The position numbers and the translations under genes are program-made. Positions 45,101 through 56,817 of a DNA stretch of 64,000 nt are shown here, piece after piece. A model generated the notes under the pieces. The model did no database searches. It was not told the origin of the DNA and was given only the letters and a program-made list of their open reading frames with translations. Source of the stretch: Hanleya hanleyi (taxonomy: Eukaryota; Mollusca; Polyplacophora; Lepidopleurida; Hanleyidae); contig JAVTVY010018908.1 of assembly GCA_036873755.1 (NCBI GenBank), forward strand, positions 1 to 64,000, read 5' to 3'. Positions within the stretch are counted from its first letter, which is position 1; every line of letters begins with the position of its first letter.

Positions 45101-46070
45101 GATTTGTATCTAATACCGCTTATGCCGGTGCTAGGGGCCGTGTGGTCATATCATCCAAGTTGCCACATGAACAGGTACAATAAAAGCGTACCTGAGATAC
45201 AAAACATATCACGAATCGTTAGATTCTTGGTATGTGCTTTAGAATAAGTTAACCAGAAGACTATTCTGTGAAGTCATGTGACGCAGTCAGTATGTCGGCA
45301 CCGCTTCCCACTTCCCTTATATGTGTTGTAATTGTAATCGATAACTTGTGTGAAGAATTGTTCACACATTATTCACAATATCATACCCAGGCTGAAATAC
45401 ACAAACCGTCTGGTACATGTACATAGATTTGATGCAAGGTTAGCGACTTTCATATCACACTCCTTGTTCTGTTTCAAGGCTCAAGAAATGATATCACTGC
45501 TGACTTATCCTTGATATGTCCAGTTGCAGGGTTGTCAATTTTGATGAGTTTTTCGGCTGCGAAGCTGGGGTTGGTTGGGTAGAGTCACTATCAAGGCTAG
45601 TGACTATCATATATCACACACCTTCTATGTTATCTAGTGCTTAACAGAAATATGTTGGTGATAAGTTGCAGGGTTGCCTCTGGTCATGAGTATTGTGCTG
45701 TGGAGCTATTCGTTCAAACCTGACTAGCTGGTATTGCACTGATGGAGCAGCTATCAAGGTTTAGCGAATGAAGTCACGTACCTTTCTCATTAGGTAGTGC
45801 TCAATACTGTTGAGGATTGTCTATGTTGTGATGAGTTGGTGGTTGCAAACACGGGTACAATGTAATGCTTATTTGGGTGGATGGAGTGACTTTCAAGGTT
45901 AGCGACTATCATATCACACACCTTCTTTGTTACTCATTGCTCACCAGAAAAAAACCCAGTTTTTAATTGCAGGGTGGCATCTGTTGTGGTGGTTTCAAGC
46001 ACAACTGACTGGTATTGCACGGATGGAGCAGCTATCAAGGTTAGCGATTGTCATATCACACACCTCTTTT
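42105..46070. repeat. Degenerate ~140-bp tandem array
   Basis: Twenty or more units share GGTTAGCGACTGTCATATCA followed by CACACC, spaced about 140 bp in the best part (cores at 43358, 43499, 43640, 43778). Other conserved phrases are GTTGCAGGGTGGCCTCTGTT and GACTGGCTGGTATTGC. Units at both ends are more diverged and irregular in length. A Penelope-like tail interrupts it at 42652-42915. ORFs in the array follow the repeat period. Confidence 0.9.
42652..42915 (-). repeat. Penelope-like 3' tail fragment with small membrane-type ORF
   Basis: A 5'-truncated copy inserted in a tandem unit, so both edges are visible. On the minus strand it encodes MFMYTMIVFLNLVLILLYG (one predicted membrane segment) then IWNRSLDYGRGYSLMDDG, shared with the copy at 59636. 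Confidence 0.8.
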
Positions 46071-46531
46071 ATCTATACTTGTAACAATATGACCAGTGTC
46101 AATCATGTTTGAAAGTACATCACAGAATAACCTAGTTTTGCTCACATCATTATGATCAATGTGGAGTTAATGTCTGAAAGGATCCAGAAACTCCTCTCTG
46201 GAAATTACTCTTCCATCAAAACCTGAAGGTACGTGTGGAAGGATGTTCTGAAGGTGTTGGAAAGATTGCTATTCTTCTGATTTTCGTTGTTCTTGCTTTT
46301 CTGGTAGCAGTCTCAACAACATGACACAAGTGACGTTTGGATGCCAGGCAAAATCTGGATTTCTTCCATTCCCTCTAGCAGATTTTGCCCTCGGCAGAGT
46401 CACGAACTAAGCCTCATGATTCCTGGACTCGAAAGCCTTGCTGCCTGGAGTTATCACAATATAGCGATGGGGTTCCCCATGCCCGATGGTCATCCCTTGA
46501 CAACGATGAAGTGTTGTCCTTCAACCAAGCT

Positions 46532-49500
46532 TCAGGGTACCTGTTTCCTGCTGCAGCCGTAACACCTACAGGCCACCTGCCTTTCTACTGGCACAATTGG
46601 TACTACCTGTGGTTTATTTTCCAGAAACGGAGGACCTATGTATTTAGTGAAATCCATCATAACTACATCTGGGAGTGATTCCATGGAACTCCGACCGTCT
46701 TCACAGATTTTGTCAACCCCTGTCCACATTGATCCGTTGAAAAGACCAACGTCAAGGAGGAAATTTGATGTGAGCATAACTTTGGCCCCTGTACATAAAT
46801 ATAATGTTCGTAGGAGACCACCAGTCTTATCAGTGGGGGAACTATTATCATGGAAACCTTTGTTCACTGCACTAACTTTTGCTATTGGTGTGTATTTTTT
46901 CTAGAATCTGAACCTTATTTTGGGTCCACTCCTCTGTCTGAGTTGGAAAGACGAACAAACCTTCATTGTTCATGCCGAAAATCAATCTGTTCTCACTGGA
47001 AGTTCTGTAGCCAGCTGGTCTGCTCTGGTGTGGTTTTATATTCCCGTAATGAGAGTAGGGTGTCCTTTAGCTGCTTTTGATCATTTCCCTGTCGAATCTT
47101 TGAATGTAAGATTACAGCATGCTGAGAAGTTTTCCAGACGATGGCTCCATGCAAGGCAACAGGGACCTTGTTTTTGCAGTTGTAAACTGGTGAATTGCAG
47201 GCCGACAGAAGCTAAAATCATCACCAAGGAAGACAACTACTGGAATACCACCCAACAATTTAGAGAAGTTGGCCCCATTGCTCATGCCACATCTGTCGTT
47301 AACACCATCCATCCGAGTGTTGTGCAGCCAATCAGGGATCGCTCATCTACTAGCAGGGCAACGACACCATCACAGTTTCTCTGAAGTGATTCTCCCAATA
47401 ACCCACCAGGTACTAACATTTGTCGTTTTTGGTAGGAATCTTGAGGAAGCAGTAACCCCTGAAATTATTTTTGCGCTATTTCCTGTCGGACAGAGAACTT
47501 CCTCCGCTTTATTTCTGTTAAACAAAATACGAATGGCTTTCAAGAGACTGTTGATTAGGAAAGACTTCACAGAACCTGCTGTATCACCTACAATAAGACG
47601 CAGAGGTTGACAATTGAGAGGATTTTGTTTGTACTGCAGAAGGGTATTCATGACTAGATTGAAGGAAAATCTTTGGTTCATTTTCAGTGCCATTACATTC
47701 ACATTTGGTAGCTGTAGGCCTTCTGTGTTTTTTGTTCTCAGATGTTATGCACTTAGATCCTCTAACCATTTGGAACATTTGTCTACTGGATAGGCCAAAC
47801 CGACAGTCGTAATTTGGTCCTCCGTCATCATACTGGAAATCTGATGCACAGTCCTCAAAGATTACATTTGGCTGAACAAGGTCCATCCATTCAGGCGGTT
47901 CTGTATCTTCAGCGTTGTCATAATCTGCTGTGTCTGGCTCTTCGTCGCATTCATTCCCTGCATACCTCTCGGCTCTCTCAGCGTCCGCTTTGACGAAGTT
48001 AGGACAGACATTAGATTGCAGAAAATGTTCCATTTTCTCTACCCAGGTATATTATGGGGCTCCAATTTCTGCATGTGACCACCAATTCGGCCAATGAAGA
48101 AGAATCATTGTCCTGCAATACTCTTCATTCAGTAGCTTTCAGTTTCATTCAGTCTCAACACAGACTCACTGTTCCAGTGTGCATGTTTCACCAAAATCTG
48201 GGAGATGGTAACTCGTAAGGGTCAAGTCGATTTGAATCTTGCATTTAATTTCTCAGATTTTGGTGAAACATGCACATTGGAACAGTGAGTCTGTGTTGAA
48301 ACTCAAACTGTACACATCTTAAGCTTGAATAAAGCATTGGAAAGTGCATACACAGTTTGAAATATATGTATTAGTGTAGTGTGACGTCACTGAACCTAAA
48401 TATGATTGCAACAGTCCACCATAGAATACCATACTTTATTCTGTGTAATAAAATCGTAAAAAATTACAATAAATTTTTTCCGACACTGGTCGCAATGGTC
48501 TTTCATTTGATCGAAACTATACTTGAGGGTTTACGATCTCTCTCTCTCTCTCTCTGTTTCTCCTTGAACCTTGACGTTCCAGCACTCTGGACCCAGACAT
48601 ACTCTCTCGCTGAAACTGGTGACTACTTCTGCGTAGCGACAGGGAAGCCAACTCAAAAGGAGCTTCGACAGCAAAAACATCACGCTTAGTAACTTTGCAC
48701 ACTTGTTCCAGTAGGTTTATTGCCTTTAAAAGCATACCCACAGACATACCTTTCAGTAGCAATAATCTCATTGACAGATGAATTTTCTGGATTGATCTTG
48801 GAGACAATGATTGAGATGTCCCCATTTGCTCTCCACCCCTGTGTATGATATTGTGAATGGTGTACTAATATAGGATGATCTCTTTCCATTTCTAAGCGAT
48901 TTGATCCATTACCATCCTTAACAATGACTGGTGTTGTCCTCAGCTCTCTGCCAGCATCAGCAACTTCACTAATGGGTTCTTATCATCTGGTGATGCTGTT
49001 GCTGATCCTTCAGGCGGTGCTCAGAGAACCTTCATCGGATAGCCATGTTCATCACTCTCAGCTGGGTGACACGCAGTGAAGCCAAATACTGACTTGGCCC
49101 ACATAAACAGCTCTGTAGCACATTCATCATCACTCATTCATCAGCTCGTTCACTCATCACAGCCTCGTACAGCAGATCATGGGGTTGTCTATCAGGATGC
49201 CAACAAAGGCCATACCAGTGTAATATGCCTCTAGTTTTGCAAATTCTTGCCTATACCAGTACGTATCTACCCCCAAAACTGGGCCCATGACTTCTGAAAT
49301 ATGCCAAGGTACGAAGATTGAAGTAGTGACAACAATATGAGTATTTCTCTGGAGTGCAGCATACAGGTTATTTTGGTTGTCAAAATCGATATGTTTCCCA
49401 GTTGTTTCCTGGATGTGCATCTGCAATAGTCGCCTCAAGGCTTTACATAATACTCGGCACAACTGCCAGTTGTGAAGAATGATGGCAGATCTCTGCCTGT

Positions 49501-51297
49501 GTTGATCTGTAATTGAATTAGTGATCTTAGCTCCTTGCCCTCTGAACCCAGTACTGAGCAGTCCCGCGAAGTACCAAAGTAAAGTATCTTCTTCGCAATG
49601 GAGTCGTCACCATGTTCAATTCTCTGCTTGAGATCTTCGACAGTCATATGTTCATCTCCCAACTGCTGCTTAACAATGTAGTTCGTATGGTCCAGTGCCC
49701 TCTTTCGCATTATCATGTTGTGCACAACGAACTTTTTAGAGTTTTAAAAATTAAGAGTTGCAAATCTTCCATCTTCGTACCAGAGCAAGTGTTCAGCCCA
49801 GTCCGAATGACATGTTCGAGGTCGATTGATGTGAAAGTCACCTGTACCGTGCGGAAATAAGCATGGAAATGCCAGTGTAAAAAAAAATACTGAGACGTGA
49901 ATTCTGAGATTGGTGATGTGTCTCGTTTTGGCCAAGGGATGGTTACAACCCCTTTTTATTGACAGTGACATCGTCATGTTCTTTCCCTATTACTTACTTG
50001 GCTGTGTTTTCTACCTGTTTACGGATATCTACGTTGGGCTCCGGTAAAAGCACACCTGACACTGTTTCCCCGTCGTCGTCGTCGTCAACACCAGGATCAA
50101 CTTGATCTGGGGCCGGACATTGGTGTGCGTGGTGGTATTTGGGCCATACTCTATGTATGAATATTTTTCCATCGAAGGGCAACTAGTTCAATCGTTCCTG
50201 ACTGATAATGATATCCGAGTTAAATTCTTTACTTGTTTTATTTTCCCCCCTACTTACGCACCCTGATGGTTTTTATTTCTGTTGGAAGTTTTGGAAATAT
50301 TTTGGCTGGTTCATTGATTGTTTGAGAAAATGCAACAGAGTGGTCATTTGTTACAATTCAACATGTGAACATTAATTGTTGGTGAAATCCTACAAATGAG
50401 CTGCTGTTTAATAAGGGTCAAGTTCTGCAGCTCCCGGGGAACAATTCCTGGGTTCGTTTTCTTTTCTGCAGAGAACATTTCACATTATCTTTGTCTTTGG
50501 AGCATTTTGCACATATGTTTTTTGCTTTAGTAGCCATTTCCATTTCAAGTCTACGTCATGACAGATTTCACAGGATGTGAATGAATAGGACATTTGTTGA
50601 AGTTCAAAAGCCCGTATTGAAGCCATCGCTTTTTGCAGTTGTTGATCAGTTGCTAATGGATGAGCAGTGGGAGTGTTTCTGTGTCTATGTGAGGTTCTAG
50701 TGTAGCTCTTTTCTATTTCTCGTTTAATTTTGCGACTACGTCGATGTTTTCCCAGTTTTGTTTCATTTTCTTTGGGGAAGTCATATGGAATTCCAAGACT
50801 TCTTCCAAGACTTCTACGTCTGCCTCATCTTCACTTGATATACATACATGCGGGTGTGTTGCACTGTTCTCTTGTCTTTTATCTGCTGCTACCAATAGTG
50901 TTCTTGAAATTTCACAAGGATTTGAACACTGTTTGTGTCCATTCATTTGTTCAACAGGTACAGATTGTGTTGTTGAGGAAACATTGATGGGAACAGTAGA
51001 TTTTGATTTTAATTTCTTTTTTGAATTTCTCATTTCCTTTTGCTGCTTTAGTTCCTTTGGACAAGAATCAGAACCTTCAATTCCATGCTGCTGTTCACTA
51101 AGTGGAACAACCAAGGTTATTACACTACATGTATAGCTGGAGACGGTGTTCTTTTGGCTTGGATAATGAACTGGTCCATTGGACTCCCTCAACAGTTGAA
51201 ACTGATTGTTTTGTAGCAGCAGTGTAATGGTATTTGAGGTGGTTTCATCTACAAGACATTCATCTTTGTTGTAGGTTATCTCGGTTGTTTTGGTCAC
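46532..51297 (-). pseudogene. Helitron/Helentron Rep-helicase, decayed
   Basis: From high to low coordinates: an uncharacterised N-terminal ORF (51297-50713); NPGIVPRELQNLTLIKQQLI and CRISPTINVHML (about 50440-50340); VSGVLLPEPNVDIRKQVEN (50060-50000); FPHGTGDFHINRPRTC and WAEHLLWYEDGRF (49860-49750); VHNMIMRKRAL, LGDEHMTVEDLKQRI and LPSFFTTGSCAEYYVKP (49725-49435); VLGVDTYWYRQEFAKLEAYY (near 49265). The HUH histidines expected after it are not seen. ERYVCGYAFKGNKPTG, EAPFELASLSLRRSS and SGSRVLE (48780-48560) follow. Then EWMDLVQPN and YDDGGPNYD, a P-loop altered from GTAGTGKS to VGDTAGSVKS, GIPVVVFLGDDF and CTGAKVMLTSN of a PIF1-type helicase (48033-46532). Multiple stops and frameshifts make it inactive. 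Confidence 0.8.
48153..48300. repeat. Hairpin within the Helitron gene
   Basis: TCAACACAGACTCACTGTTC onward (48155-48200) pairs with 48254-48299 around a 53-bp loop. It falls in a gap of the Rep-helicase homology (48034-48516), so it is probably an insertion. Confidence 0.75.
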
Positions 51298-51315
51298 TTT
51301 GTTGAAGAGTACCTC

Positions 51316-52105
51316 TTAAACAAGTAACAATATTGCATTCGAAAAGAAAACATGCAACCTGGATTTCACAGCATGTTGCCCATGCATTGCCCAGAACCAT
51401 GTTGGTATAGTAAGCAGCTGGAGTTGGAGATTCCAAGTCATGTCATAAAAACGCATAATCTTTCCATTCTTGCCAGTTGTTAAAAACTGTTTTACAGATA
51501 ATATTTCTGTAGAAATTGTCCCTGCATATATCCCCATTAATAGCCAAGCTTATACAGTGGAAAAAACAATTTCCGTCACCAGGTACATCAAGTACTTCAA
51601 AATTACTGCCACCGATCATTATGTTTTTTTTGGACTGTTTATTGGGCCAGTCATGGGTACAATCTTATTCGGTTATCAGTAGATGGACGCGTCATTGAGG
51701 TAGTATGAATTTGAACTTTGGAAAATTTATAATCTAGTTGTATAGAGGAGCCTGAAGTTGGGATTCTCAAATTTCTTGTATTCGGGATTTCAATTTTTTG
51801 GCATAACTATGATCATGGGTTGAGCTCTGGACTTGAACTTTAGTTTTCTTGGCATAATTATGATCCATTTTTCACCTATATCGGTAAATGGTATGGCAAC
51901 TCTATGAAAATAAGAGGTGAACTCTGGTCTGTGGTGTTAGCTAATAATTGTCCATCAACATAGAGCCAAGATTTATTTCAGAAATGTAGAGTCGTAATGG
52001 TTCCAGAAGCTCTAACTGTATTGACTGGTAATTTTATTTCAAAAAAGAAATTATTTCATACAATACTACCTGTCAGCTAGAAACAATGGATTGTGAATAT
52101 AGACA
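51316..52105. other. No identified gene
   Basis: Small frames on both strands (for example MGIYAGTISTEILSVKQFL, minus, 51537-51316) without recognisable domains. It may be Helitron 5' sequence. Confidence 0.35.
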
Positions 52106-52109
52106 AGCT

Positions 52110-52230
52110 TTCAAATTTACGTACGGTATTCGAAGTATGCATTTACTAGGGAAGGTTTGAGATAAAATTCTACAGCATGTTGACTCAAAAGCTAGCGACG
52201 ATCATGTCACACGCCAGAAGAAAAAAAAAG
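52110..52230. repeat. Helitron-associated flanking repeat, right copy
   Basis: TACGGTATTCGAAGTATGCA, TTTGAGATAAAATTCTACA and GACTCAAAAGCTAGCGACGA then TCATGTCACACGCC match 40600-40790 in the same orientation. Confidence 0.65.
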
Positions 52231-52912
52231 AAAAAAACCCCCTGCATTGTAAATAATATTCCTTCATGCAATAATTATTTATATTCATAAAACATTTCAT
52301 ATATATTAATTACATCATTGCCAAAAAGCTGTGTCCAGTAATTATTATATTACTAGTTCTAGACAAGCGTACCACGCTAGGGAACTCACGATGTAGTGGT
52401 CGTATTTAATGTCACCCCGCCTCGCCTTCATATATGTCGGATACTAATCAGTTCTAGTATGTTGTGTCAGGCCATGTAGCCCAAGATGTAAGGGCTGGGC
52501 GTATAGATCCATGCACATGGTTATTCGTGTCTGGATATATAAATACTGGCACGTTTATTTAACCATCTTTGATTTTCTTTACAATAGGATTGGCGTTGCA
52601 TTACATGGTGTCATTGCATGTAAGGGTAATTGTTCCGGGGTTTTCCTATTCTCATCTGCGTTACAGATGTACAAGCAGTATCAGATCACAGGTATCTTTG
52701 AACCGAAAATTAATTGGAGGCATGATGAAATATAGCCATTCTCGAAAATTAAGATTAAGTTCCTGGAGAATTTGAATAAAGATAGAAATTTTGATAGATT
52801 TAATATTATTTGATGTCTGGTCAAAAGTTACAGTGTAGTACGAGAAATTCTGGAGTACATCAGCGGTCTCACCCACATCCATAGATGATGGTGGTCCCTT
52901 CTTCTATAACTT
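52231..52912. other. Gene-free stretch
   Basis: AT-rich with A-run near 52220. No recognised gene. Confidence 0.35.
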
Positions 52913-53230
52913 TTAACCCGGTATTTGCGGCCTGAAGTCCAGGTCACGGAGGCGAATCTCCCCGGATGCTGTCCTAATGCGGATTTCTCCCTTATGACTG
53001 ACCTCAAAGACGATTCCCTCCAAGAGGCTGAACGTCACCTCCAGCCGGTAGGTGACGCCCCTAAAACCGAGGTATTTCATTCTGCTGCGGTCATCCTTTC
53101 CCATCGCCAACTTCAAGCCTTGTACTTTCTCGCCCCATTTTAACAGGGACGTCATCAGCCTTGGAACTATGCTGACGAAAAATTCTCCAACATCCCCGAA
53201 AATCAGGCTGTGGTACCATTCCAGTGATTC
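52913..53230 (-). CDS. Candidate last exon of an unidentified gene
   Basis: A good acceptor (CATCACTCTTTTTCAG, ending at 53231) is followed by 105 codons to a TAA: ESLEWYHSLIFGDVGEFFVS, IVPRLMTSLLKWGEKVQGLK, MKYLGFRGVTYRLEVTFSLL and IRLRDLDFRPQIPG. GC content and amino acid use look like host coding sequence and no repeat similarity was seen. The product is not recognised. Confidence 0.45.
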   Translation of the reverse strand, partial: ESLEWYHSLIFGDVGEFFVSIVPRLMTSLLKWGEKVQGLKLAMGKDDRSRMKYLGFRGVTYRLEVTFSLLEGIVFEVSHKGEIRIRTASGEIRLRDLDFRPQIPG

Positions 53231-53810
53231 CTGAAAAAGAGTGATGTTAGAGCAAATTAGCCTGTCCAAGGAAAGAAATGGCAATTACTGAATAATTAAT
53301 CATTATACTCAGACGTTATATCATTCCCATGTCATCCTACTGTCAGATATATCCTCTAATTCCCACTCAGGAAATACCCTCTGATTGTACTGGGAGTTAA
53401 AATCGTGGGGCGCATGCTTTTGTGCATGGCCCTCCACCAACCAGCACCCTCCGCTTGAGAAAAAAGAGAGGAGTGGGCTGAACATGTCACAGATATATAA
53501 GACGTTTGTTCTTGTGTAATAATTTAGCATAAAACTTGTTAATTCATTTACAGGATATACTAAATGCATTTCCCATCACTTCCATATAAAGATACATGCT
53601 CCCTGTGTCGATCAAAATCGATAGAGACAAAATGCACATTGCGCCGCGTTTTGGTGTTACAGTGACTTTTAGGAGGGTACACAGTCTGGCAGTGGGAGAA
53701 TGCCGTTATTCAGGATGATTCTTACTAACAGTCTAGTACCCTTGAGAAAAATGTCCTGGTATTTCAATCATCCTATTTCGCTCTCCTGTCAATCACTAGC
53801 AGTACAGACA

Positions 53811-54250
53811 TTATCCCAAGAGCATGACCCTTTTTTTCTTCAACACCAGCATTGCATGGGACAAGATCAAGAAAAGAGAGTTATTCACAATAAAGTCGGG
53901 AAACTCAAACGGTGAAAATCGTTTTAATATAATACAAAATATGTGACACCTTCTGACTAAGGCAAAACTTAGCCTGTCGCACAGCTCGACGATATAAGGA
54001 ATCAGTGTTCTATAAACAATCCCGTACGTCTCTCCATGTGGTATCATTCTGACCGGTAGATGTAATCGCATAATCCGGAATTCTTCCATTGAACCACATC
54101 TGCTGCTTTTAGACTGGTTCTGATTTTGTTCCATCTTTGGAACAGGAGGAACAAATACACTTACCATTTTTCTGGGGATTTCCTCGATAAATGGAACGAG
54201 TTCACGGCATCGGGACAATTGTGAAACATCTGAAATTGATGAAGAAATCA
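53811..54250 (-). CDS. Candidate upstream exon(s) of the same gene
   Basis: A 146-codon open frame. Acceptor TTCATCAATTTCAG ends at 54230 and a consensus donor GTAAGT starts at 54164, so one 65-base exon (SQLSRCRELVPFIEEIPRKM) is likely. The frame also stays open past that donor, giving MEEFRIMRLHLPVRMIPHGE and TYGIVYRTLIPYIVELCDRL, so there are alternative models. Linkage to 52913-53230 is by strand and spacing only. Confidence 0.35.
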
Positions 54251-54689
54251 CCTTTTATATTATTCAGAGCAGTATCGTGAAAATGTTAAAACGACATTAA
54301 ATGGAAATTTTCTGTATGAATTTAACAAGACATGACAGTGTTAGTTGAATCCAAGAGGACTAATTATATCAGTATGGTATCGTATACTCCCCGGCTTTCC
54401 AATATGATTATTAGAAAACTCCAGCAAATCAGAAATCAGATTTCGTCACACTGGAGATAAGGTCGCGTCCATTCTGTTCAGAATAGAGTTGTCTCGTTGG
54501 TAGAAATTCTCGCAAGAACGAGAACGAGACTCTGAAAACGCCATTTGGCGGAAGTCGAACTGTATGACAAGGGTACATGTAGATAATGATATCAGATTGT
54601 AGTTTAATCATTAATTATACGAGCTTTCATTGAACCCACCCACTGCCCTCAGGGGCATGTCCCCACCCCAGGGGATCTGAGCCGACCGT

Positions 54690-55075
54690 CATCGCGTGCC
54701 CTTTCTATACTACTCATCGCGCACTACTCATAGCGCATGCGCAGTCGACCGATTCTACTGTAGGGTGCAAGCCTGGCCCATGGAATCTCAGGTAGTGAAA
54801 ACCCCAGGTCTCTCGCCCCACCCTATCCCGCGCCACACCTATGCGACCCGCTGTGCCCTTTCTATACTACTCATCACGCATGCGCAGTCGACCCATTCTA
54901 CTGTAGGGTGACCAAGGCATCTCATGAAGTAGGAGGAGGAGGTGTCGGACACGCCACGGATTAAAAAGTGAAACCCACATGTTTCTTGCCTCCCTGGCCG
55001 TCTTCTTTAATAGTATAATGAGTAAAGCGAAGTAGGAGGAGTAGGAGTCGGAGTCGGACACGCTACGGATTATAC
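54690..55075. repeat. Two pairs of direct repeats
   Basis: GTGCCCTTTCTATACTACTC ... GCATGCGCAGTCGACC ... ATTCTACTGTAGGGTG occurs at 54697-54767 and 54853-54910. AAGTAGGAGGAG ... GTCGGACACG ... ACGGATTA occurs at 54928-54962 and 55029-55071. Confidence 0.75.
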
Positions 55076-55079
55076 TAGG

Positions 55080-55785
55080 GAGATATTTGGCTGGATTTCC
55101 TTGTTGGTAATAAAGTGATAGATACAGGGAGGTAAATCAGTGAACGATTACTGAGCCCAATGTCTCTACCTGAGCTACCCCCGTTTACTTGGTGTATTTC
55201 GATTTCGGCACAATGAAGGTGCATTCAACGGACGAAGAAAAAATTATATCTAAGCTAGTATATACAAACAAATTTGAAAAGTATTGATAGTGATGAGCTA
55301 ACGTATGCTAAAGTACGCCAAGGATGTGTACGATGTTTTTTCGATGACAGTGCAGATCGTGCAGCCTGACCCCTACAAAGTCCACTCCTGTTTATACTAA
55401 GATTCACTCATACAGCTGCTCAAAAAAGACCAATGATATATCTATTTTATATGCAAAAATATTTTTAAAAATATAATAGTGGTTTTGTGTACAACTTTTA
55501 CGACGTACTACTTGCCAACCTGGGTTCGGCGAATATTCGTTGTCCACAGCTGATTTTGACAGATGAGAAGTTAATCAAGTGCAAAAGCAGACGATACGAG
55601 AATTTCCGGTTGTTGCTTCGCGCATGTCGACAACGAACAGATAGAAACACTGATTGTGCTTTAAAATTCATTGCCTTTAGCTGTAAACAATATATTTATA
55701 GAAATCAGCCAAAGAGCCACATGGTAATGTGATATTTCGAGTTGTTTCATGACGTGATGGTGTCAGATTTCCCATTGTATTTTCG
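55080..55785. other. No identified gene
   Basis: An 81-codon frame at 55487 has no recognisable feature. Nothing else seen. Confidence 0.35.
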
Positions 55786-55788
55786 ACT

Positions 55789-56298
55789 TCCGGCTTCCTC
55801 CATGGAGTTTAACCAACCTCTAAACAGGGTTATCTCCCCTTCTGCCGGTCGATCGACCCTGCTGTCAATTATACAAGGCGAAAAAACGCCCTGGCATTCT
55901 CCGCACGGTGGGTCTTCACCACGCCATGTAGCCTTTGAAGGAGATTAAACCAGAATTAATCAACTGCAGCGCATTTGCGGGATTCGGCAGACAAAAAAAA
56001 CCCCCAAAAATCGGTGACTATCGGTAATTATATAACTTTTCATCTCTTCACAACAACACTATATCAAAGCTAACGATCGTTTGTTTTACGGAATCAATTA
56101 TTTCCCACCCCATATTCACATATGCAAAATTAAATATCCCAGTATTTAGTATGCTGATAAGACTGTTTGGCTGGTAAGATCCAAGTAGTGTGAAATGATG
56201 TTTTGGTTCAGGGCTATATGTAAATTGAATGACAGCAGGGTCGATCGACCGGCAGAAGGGGAGATAATCCTGTTTGGAGGTTGAAGTTAAACCGGAAA
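55789..56298. mobile_element. MITE-like element with ~75-bp inverted ends
   Basis: Left arm 55789-55873 and right arm 56225-56298 are reverse complements (CTCCCCTTCTGCCGGTCGAT, including the palindrome GGTCGATCGACC). The centre has no gene. Confidence 0.8.
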
Positions 56299-56712
56299 CC
56301 ACGTTTTTTTATTTAGATGTGTATGTCCTGATATTGGTTTGTTGTGTAATTTGGCACATGCATACGTGTTATCTATAGGGTGAACTTCGTTCGCTCCACA
56401 CGGAAAAGCAAATATGTGTGCAGAGATTGTTTGGCATATGGGGATGAAAAAAAAAATGTCTCCATGGAAACGAAAAGAAAGTCAAAGTATGCAGACGTCC
56501 GGAGATCCACAAACTAGTTCCTGCGATGTTGATGAAACAACCGATAATGACAATTACAATGATAACAAAATAATTAAAGAGGTTCATCAACTGTTGAATG
56601 CAGGGATATTGTCTGACGGTGATGCCAAACTTCTGTATTCTGGGTTAGGGAATGCCTTATGTGCCGATGCGTATGCCGACACAAAGCTATCCCAGGGAGA
56701 GTAAAAAACTTG

Positions 56713-56817
56713 AATACAAGCGTCTAGTCCGTCATTCATACTTCAGCCGTCGTCCATTAAAAAATATCCGCGTCTATAATCCAAAGACCTATTCCATATC
56801 CATATAACAGTATTAGC
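56713..56817 (-). repeat. Penelope-like 3' tail fragment
   Basis: ATACAAGCGTCTAGTCCGTC to AACAGTATTAGCA, cut short in a TTAGTA repeat. It directly follows the N-terminal frame of the unnamed gene. Confidence 0.75.

Noticed and set aside
41100..46070. CRISPR-like array, because of regular repeats.
   Set aside because: Units are contiguous or diverged tandem repeats without unique spacers, and the DNA is eukaryotic.
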